Of a stretch of 64,000 nucleotides of DNA, positions 58,160 to 64,000 are shown in pieces. The DNA comes from Punica granatum. Taxonomy: Eukaryota > Streptophyta > Magnoliopsida > Myrtales > Lythraceae. Made by a program: the position numbers and the translations under genes. Where the stretch lies: positions 10,974,001 through 11,038,000 of the forward strand of contig NC_045129.1 of assembly GCF_007655135.1 (NCBI RefSeq), given 5' to 3'. The notes below the pieces were generated by a model. That model did not search any database, was not told where the DNA came from, and saw nothing but the letters and a program-made list of their open reading frames with translations. The first letter of the stretch is position 1. The number at the start of each line of letters is the position of its first letter.

Positions 58160-58617
58160 GATGTCAAATAGGAGATTGTCCCTGAAGTTCAATCACACCA
58201 CACTCCTGCCTGACTCATCTATCCACACTAAAAAGAAAATAAAAGTTAATTTCATACAGAAAGAAAAAGGGGAGAACCATCCATTTGCAAAGTACAAGCT
58301 CACATCAGAGACAATTTCCAGAATCGGGAGATTCAAACCACTAGTTAGATTCACCATGATAAGTGCTTTGCATAATAACCGTCTTCAGGATCACTTCGGT
58401 TTAATTTCGAATTTGGTTCGAATCTCTTCGAGCGCAACCGAGCGTTGTCGGAAAGATTCGTGGTCGAAGCTATATAAAGGAAAAGTATGGGTCAGGAATC
58501 TTCGTGTTATAGAAATACGGACACGTGTACGGTCTATATGTTAAATAGTAAAATCTAACGACTGAAATAAAAACAATCATGGTGGTTGTTTTTGCTACAA
58601 CCGTGGTAACATCACCC

Positions 58618-58627
58618 ATATATATAT

Positions 58628-58658
<31 letters not shown>

Positions 58659-58660
58659 TA
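58618..58660. repeat. (GATA)n microsatellite
   Basis: A TA run followed by about eight GATA units. Confidence 0.9.
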
Positions 58661-58672
58661 GATGCATTGTTC

Positions 58673-59200
58673 ATAGATAGATTGTTCAACCATAAGCTAT
58701 AACTATACAATTTAAATTTGCAAATTAAATCTTAATTCCTTTATGGGAAGTAAAGCAACATCAGTTCTACATAAATAAAGGTGATTTTTTAATTTTAAAT
58801 TTCATGTAATGTGTTTTTCTAATGTGAGGAAGGAAGAAGGTCCTAATCAGGCTCTCATTACATTCCAAACCACTACCAGAAAAGAGATCTAGCAAGATCC
58901 GATTGTTTTATTAAACAACTACACAATGCACCAAAATGTGACTCTAGTTTTCTGTATTTGTTGAAGAATGCCTTATCGTGAATTTTATGGCTTTAATTAT
59001 ATCAAGTTGCTGGTAATTTAAATGCCCAAGCTATGTTAGTAGATGTGTCAACTCCCACGAAATCATCATTTAAATGCAAATGAAAACATTTTAATTAATC
59101 AAAAAGTTGAAGGTATGTATAATTAGTCAAGTTGCTCAAACCTTATCCATATGCTAATCAAGCTAACCTAGCTACTCTCCTTGTTATTTTCTTTGATTAG
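58673..59200. repeat. Local duplication block, copy B
   Basis: Collinear with copy A (31140-31850) and copy C (61085-61950), closest to C: TTGTTCAACCATA, TTTAAATTTGCAAAT.AAATC, AAGCAACATCA, TTTTTCTAATGTGAG, GGTCCTAATC.GGCTCT and TTATTAAACAACTAC. It ends in AAGCTAACCTAGCTACTCTC, which matches about 37630. Confidence 0.75.
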
Positions 59201-59311
59201 TGTTGGATTTGCCGCATTCGCATTATTTATGCATGACCTGCTAAAAGAATTAATGTAGTCCCGGACAAATTTCATGTCTAATTAACACTTCTATCTTATA
59301 GAATTTTTTTT

Positions 59312-59480
59312 TCTTTTTCGGTTTGAACTCTGGTATCCGAAAGCCAAATTGGACCCCGACTAATCCAGTCGAGTCGGGTCGATCCACTAAAAGTTAAAGC
59401 TCTCACAGCGTTGATTTTTTGCATTCCCCAAGGACTCGAACCCGATACATTGTTTAAGCAAAACAGGCAAGCTGCTTCAA
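59312..59480 (-). mobile_element. SINE copy, same family
   Basis: Minus strand: GTATCGGGTTCGAGTCCTTG (clear B box), then AATCAACGCTGTGAGAGC and a body ending TTTCGGATACCAGAGTTC with an A-rich tail (T-rich 59308-59318). The head is truncated or diverged; target duplication not clear. Confidence 0.7.
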
Positions 59481-59595
59481 AAAACTGAATATAATTTGTT
59501 ATAAATTATTATTTGAAACTCAAAATAAAGGTTTGAATTTGTTCTTAAAAATAATTATCACAAATAATATATTCATATAATAAATGATTCTATAA

Positions 59596-59599
<4 letters not shown>

Positions 59600-59634
<35 letters not shown>
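59600..59634. repeat. (AT)n microsatellite
   Basis: An uninterrupted AT run of about 35 bp. Confidence 0.9.
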
Positions 59635-59636
<2 letters not shown>

Positions 59637-61084
59637 ACATATCATTATATATAATAAAATGAACTACTTTTTAACAAATGCTATGTAAACGCAACAATTA
59701 GATTTAATTTTTTTAAAAATAATAAATGCTCAAATAAACAATTACAAAAGATATTATAATAATTTACCATAAAAATAAATAATTAAAAATATATGTAAAT
59801 TATCACAACCCATTAATAACTATACAAATTGACAAGTATAATAAAAAATTAATTTTAACATGTTAATACAAGGATTAATGGCTCAGTTCAAAAAATATGC
59901 CAGATGAAATATGTATATCTATCTGAACAGGTTGTCTTTAATACATTTTGTAATATATTGATAGTTAAAAATTGATATGCAATGTATATTGCATAAAATA
60001 ATTAATTACCTATACAACTCCATAAAATATTAACAAAATATGTTATAATTATGCGAAATGTTATACGAAGAGGAAAATTTTAATAAAAGAAAGTAAGGGT
60101 ATAACAAAACATTAATTTCAATAGAAAAAATTACAATCAAACATGATGTAACATAGTAACGCACGCTCTCATCTGGTAACTAAGAATTCCCAGGAATTAG
60201 ATACCCAACTTTTAGTATGTAATTTGTGTTATAGGTATTCAGAAATCATCCTATTTTATATTAATAGATTCTTCTTAAGCAAAGGAATACATCACTCTAA
60301 CTGGCAAGAAAAAAAAGTAACAAAGCCCAATAGTGGAGATATTAAATGAGATGTAGTGTAATGTAACATATTCTCACATGGTAACTTAAAGGTTTTAGGT
60401 TTAATTCTTGTTTGTGAAACTACTTGAGTCTCTTTATTTATCTTTCATTAATATTTTTTTTATTAGAGTCATTGTCCTCCTTTGCAACTCGAAAAGAAAA
60501 GTGCAATAGTGATTTTTACCTACTCGGACTGATACGTGTGCATGTAATTTTATCAACGTCCTATGGTATTTTAATAAATATGAATTTAACATTTTTTGTT
60601 TCACCAAAACTAAAGTAAGATTCCCTTAGAAAAACTTCTATCATGCCTATTAAAAAAAAAAATTCCTTTAGAAAAACAGTAGTTGTACTCTCTTGACCTG
60701 GTAGACGGAGATGAAGAAAGTTTTTGGGTTTGGCTGCCCTTCGACTTTAATCTTCTTGATGATGCATATATATGAATATTCATTATTCTAATATCCCTCT
60801 AAATGCAATATCGATCATAGGCCTTATCCCCACAAGTAGTAACGCTAACGGAGAACATACGAAAGCATTGGAGTATTATTTACTGTGCTAAAATGAAACC
60901 CAGTCTTACCACAATCTTTTAATAATATGGTTGCGAACTGTCATTAAGCTTGCGATTGTCTCCACTATTAAAAGAAAAAAATGAAAGAGAAAAGAGCGAA
61001 TCCGCAATAAATTGTAAAAAACAATGATTAGGAAAAGGTTTCGTCCTAAACTTTTCGCGAAAACACGGCATATCAATCCTTGTC
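59635..61084. other. AT-rich spacer
   Basis: No gene recognised. Short open frames at 60424-60618 (plus) and 60906-61127 (minus) match nothing known to me. Confidence 0.4.
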
Positions 61085-61950
61085 TCTTTTTTATCAAATT
61101 GTTCAACCATACGGTACAATTATACAACTTAAATTTGCAAATGAAATCTTAGTCCCTTTATGTGAAGTGAAGCAACATCAATTTGTACATAACTAATGAT
61201 GCATCTTTTTTTTTTAATATCAGGTAATGTATTTTTCTAATGTGAGTGAAGTAAGGTCCTAATCGGGCTCTAATTACCTTCCAACCACTACGAGAAAAGA
61301 AATTTAGCAAGACCTGATTGCCTTATTTAAGAGTTTTGCTATATCCTTATAGTAATCAAATTAAAAATCCTCCTAATTTGAAATTCCACTTATAGTGGCA
61401 TAAGTTATAATTCGTGCAATATTCATGAACTATTTAGTAGATGTGAGTGAAATATTAAATTAAGAGGACTTTTTAGCACACCCTTAAGAAAAGTTTAGCA
61501 TTTTTGTCTTATTAAACAACTACTGTACACCAAAATGTAAGACTCTAGTTTTCTACATTTGTTTAAGTATGATTTATCGGGTGGTTCTTGTGAATTTTAT
61601 AGCTTTAATTATATCGAGTTGATAATAATTTAAACACCATATCAAGCTAGCTAGAGGTGTAGACTGATCATGAAATCGTTGTTTAAATGAATACATTTTG
61701 ATTAATAAAAAACTTGAAGGTATGTATAATTAGTTGCTCAAACCTAGCAATATGTTGGATATGTCAATTATATATGCATTGGTGCTGATTTACACTCTTA
61801 TCTTCGACCAAAAAAAACAAAAAACGTAATTAGCTACTATATAATTATAAAAAGGTCCAATATGTTACGTCGGTAATAACCACATGTGATCTCCAATATT
61901 CTCATAATGAAAAGAACATCGTAATGTTTATATTAAAATTCCGTATGTAC
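61085..61950. repeat. Local duplication block, copy C (left part)
   Basis: Collinear with copy A and copy B, with the MITE at 61328-61508 inserted. It continues at 62480-62792. Between the two parts, copy C has about 530 bp where copy A has about 5.1 kb including the 175-bp array. Confidence 0.75.
61328..61508. mobile_element. MITE-like insertion in duplication copy C
   Basis: Flanked by TTATT (CTTATT if extended) at 61323-61327 and 61509-61513, and absent at the same point in copies A and B, which read straight through TTATTAAACA. Subterminal inverted similarity: TTTTGCTATATCCTTA…ATCCTC.TAATTTGA against the reverse complement of the right end. 181 bp, non-coding. Confidence 0.75.
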
Positions 61951-62479
61951 GATTTTGGAACGCGATTTATACGGATGGATAAAGACTGTCTCAATTCTGT
62001 CTATAATGAGTGCATAGAGATGGATTTGATGACACTGGGGACGGATTTTTCCCTGTCTGTAGATGGAGCGAATTTCTTGAAGTGAGCATCTGTTTTTCAT
62101 TGTTTTTAATTAATTTTAGGTCAACCGAGACTCCATAATAATCAATCTGATGATATTCATGTGCTCCCCGAAGAATTCCGGTTGAAACATGCCAAATGAA
62201 TTGTTATAAATAGCGGAAAAAATATCTTGATTAAGTGTTACAAATCTCAACGATCATATACTTCTACTATTATAAATCAGAGAAAGTTTCTTTTCGGTGG
62301 AAAATTGGAGAAAATTAATATTAGTTTCACATTCTATTTTCAAATTTACCCTTTCTACTTTTTTTTAATTAGCCATTACTTCAAGGGTTAACATTGTAAA
62401 AGAAAGAGGGTGTAGTTGCAGTTGCACACACGCTAATCTGGTAATCAAGATTTAAGTTTGATTCTCATGATGAGACTAC
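61951..62479. other. Interval of copy C replaced by ~5 kb in copy A
   Basis: AT-rich; no gene recognised. TTATACGGATGGATAAAGAC and CAATTCTGTCTATAATGAGT are simple unique sequence by eye. Confidence 0.4.
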
Positions 62480-62792
62480 ATGTGTCCATCTATAGAGATT
62501 TCTAAATCTACGTAGAGATTCGCGAAACAAAATTATAAATTTCACGTATAATGGGTCCACTTCTAGTCAGCTATAGAGTCTAGATATCATAAATTTTAGA
62601 TGAGATTTATATAAAGAATTATAAAAAGCACTGAACTTTAGATGTGGCAAAAAGCCTATGTTAAGTGAGTTTTGTAGTTTGGTCATCTGTCACAAATTCG
62701 GTGGGTTTTGTTGTTCGGTCAAATGAGTTTTCATTATTAAGTCAATCATGAGGATTTTTTTTTTTGGCCAACGGGTTATTCTTTTTTAGATA
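62480..62792. repeat. Local duplication block, copy C (right part)
   Basis: Matches 36930-37223 in order (AGATTCGCGAAACAAAAT, TAATGGGTCCA, TTAGATGTGGCAAAA, GGTCATCTGTCACAAATT, GGTCAAATGAG). Confidence 0.75.
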
Positions 62793-62821
62793 TTAGGTTT
62801 TTACAACCGTACGTTGCACGG
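62793..62821 (-). mobile_element. Helitron-like 3' terminus, minus strand
   Basis: Reverse complement: CCGTGCAACGTACGG (imperfect palindrome, stem CCGT/ACGG), then TTGTAAAAACCTAA and T. CTAA fits the CTRR rule. It sits at the same boundary of the duplicated block as the end at 37224. Confidence 0.45.
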
Positions 62822-63080
62822 ATTTTATAAACACAAATTTATGATAGAAAATTCACTTTAATTTATAATGTAAGAAATTGAATTCAAAAATAATTGTTAA
62901 TGTGGATTTATATCTATAAATGAATATAACATACAAAATTTATTTTGTATTATATAAATTTTAATATGGTAAATATCAGACATATGTAAACAAATAATTA
63001 TTTGAGAGATTATAATGGCAAATATCAATTCATTTACTAATTTAATTTCCGAGAAAATAATTGCAAAGATTTAAAAAGCA

Positions 63081-64000
63081 AAATGTCCTATTTTATTTGA
63101 TGAAAAGTGCAATCATAATGTTTAATAATGTACATTAGATAAAAAGTAGAGATTTATTCAATAATATTTTATATAGGAAATAGAATTGAATTACAACCAT
63201 TATTTATGCTAAAGACTTCTAAAATGCTAATATTTCAAAATAGATTACTTTATTTTTAGAAAAATTTTATTATTGAATTATATATATAGATAAATTTTCA
63301 GGACATATATATATATATATTATATTTTAAAAATATAAAAAATGTCCTATTTGATGAAAAGTACAATCAACAAGCTTTTAAAACTGTCTATTAAATAAAA
63401 AGTAGATGTTTTATTCAATAAAATTTTAAGTAGGAAACAAAAATGAATTACAACAATTATTTTGTCAAACACTTCTAAACCTAATATTTTAAAATAGATT
63501 TGTTACGAATTTGTGATTCGGATTGAATTCACGTGCGATTCTCATGCTCTTGAACGACTTGTAGAAGGGGAAGATCGGGGTAGTGGCCCAATTTCTCTCT
63601 CCGATACTCAAGACAATCAGGGTTCTCACGAGAGTAATAGTATGTAAATTGTCGATGGCAGACGTACCTTGATATTTGTATATGATCATGAAGATACTCG
63701 TTATCTCATTTAATGCGATTCTCATTATGTTAATCGGATATCACATCTCGACTAACAAGGAAAGATATCTGACCCTCAATTATGACCCAAGCAGCCAACA
63801 TGCTTCGCTGGCCCTCGTTGGACTTCGTTGAGCCCAGCAAAGCTTCGCCCCTTAGTGGGCTGCGAAGGCAATCATGGCCCGCTAGGAGTCGGGCCCAAAA
63901 CTCGATCCCTAACAAGATTAATTTATTTTTATAAAAATTTTATTATTGAATTATATAGATATATTTTCAAATATATATTTATTTATTCTTTTAGATTTTA
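63081..64000. repeat. ~260-bp direct duplication, second copy split by a solo LTR
   Basis: Copy 1 (about 63081-63300) and copy 2 (63345-63500 resuming at 63920 and running to the window edge) share AATGTCCTATTT.ATTTGATG, AAAAGTAGA..TTTATTCAAT, AATTACAAC.ATTATTT and AAAATTTTATTATTGAATTA. Confidence 0.8.
63501..63914. mobile_element. Solo LTR, 414 bp, target duplication AGATT
   Basis: It starts TGTTACGAATTTGTGATTCG and ends GATCCCTAACA. AGATT flanks both sides (63496-63500, 63915-63919). It is more GC-rich than its surroundings and interrupts copy 2 of a local duplication, which reads continuously when it is removed. The reverse complement also starts TGTTAGGG and ends TAACA, so orientation is not settled. 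Confidence 0.92.

Noticed and set aside
1..64000. Integrated plant pararetrovirus (caulimovirus-like) sequence
   Set aside because: The only RT signals are copia (YVDD, copia domain order) and LINE; no movement-protein or coat-protein-like frame was recognised.

Overview
This is plant nuclear DNA, from an angiosperm and most likely a eudicot. Three things show this: intron-bearing genes of plant families (an EC1-type egg-cell peptide, a bHLH factor of the bHLH36/118/125 kind, a plant FAS1 protein and a cinnamyl-alcohol-dehydrogenase remnant), long AT-rich spacers, and plant-type LTR retrotransposons, SINEs, MITEs and Helitron ends. I cannot name the species from the sequence.

Gene-bearing left end (1-7 kb). 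A complete eight-exon WD40 gene of the WDR83/MORG1 type lies on the minus strand (392-2955). It is head-to-head with an intronless EC1-type egg-cell secreted peptide (3737-4156, plus). Downstream are a FAS1-domain gene whose frame changes twice (4517-4984, minus), the C-terminal stub of a dead CAD-like dehydrogenase (5460-5685, minus) and a decayed LINE (6.06-6.96 kb).

Retroelement block (8.3-26 kb). A decayed Ty1/copia element (8338-13154) is followed by a large Ty3/gypsy-type element with about 4-kb LTRs (13155-25974). Its primer-binding site, TGGCGACTCCACTGGGG, is complementary to the 3' end of plant tRNA-Arg as I recall it, which points to the Ogre/Tat lineage. The internal region is only about 5.4 kb, has no recognisable gag-pol, and ends in a 29-bp tandem array just before the polypurine tract. 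The 5' LTR has lost about 0.6 kb where it meets a 32-bp stub of the copia 3' LTR.

AT-rich accessory region (26-64 kb). One gene is recognised: a three-exon bHLH factor (41087-42410, plus) with two odd features, Arg for His at the DNA-contacting H5 position and an apparent GC-AG first intron. The rest is layered repeats: a 1.25-kb inverted repeat; a SINE family of about eight copies, all on the minus strand, several with clear target-site duplications; a tandem array of about 175-bp units opened by nested insertions; Mutator-like and hAT-like foldback elements; Helitron-like ends; and a cluster of TTACCGAGG/CCTCGGTAA motifs. There are three solo LTRs with perfect 5-bp target duplications: 46180-46628 (GTCCC), 51854-55155 (CTCAT, same family as the Ogre-like LTR) and 63501-63914 (AGATT). 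There are also collinear local duplications: 31.1-37.2 kb against 58.7-59.2 and 61.1-62.8 kb, and 49.7-51.6 against 55.7-57.1 kb.

I found no cooperating gene cluster or operon-like system. The strongest unusual signals are the Ogre-like element with its satellite-forming 3' region, the nested 175-bp array, and the altered bHLH. Exon joins, repeat boundaries and similarity statements come from reading by eye; percentages are estimates.
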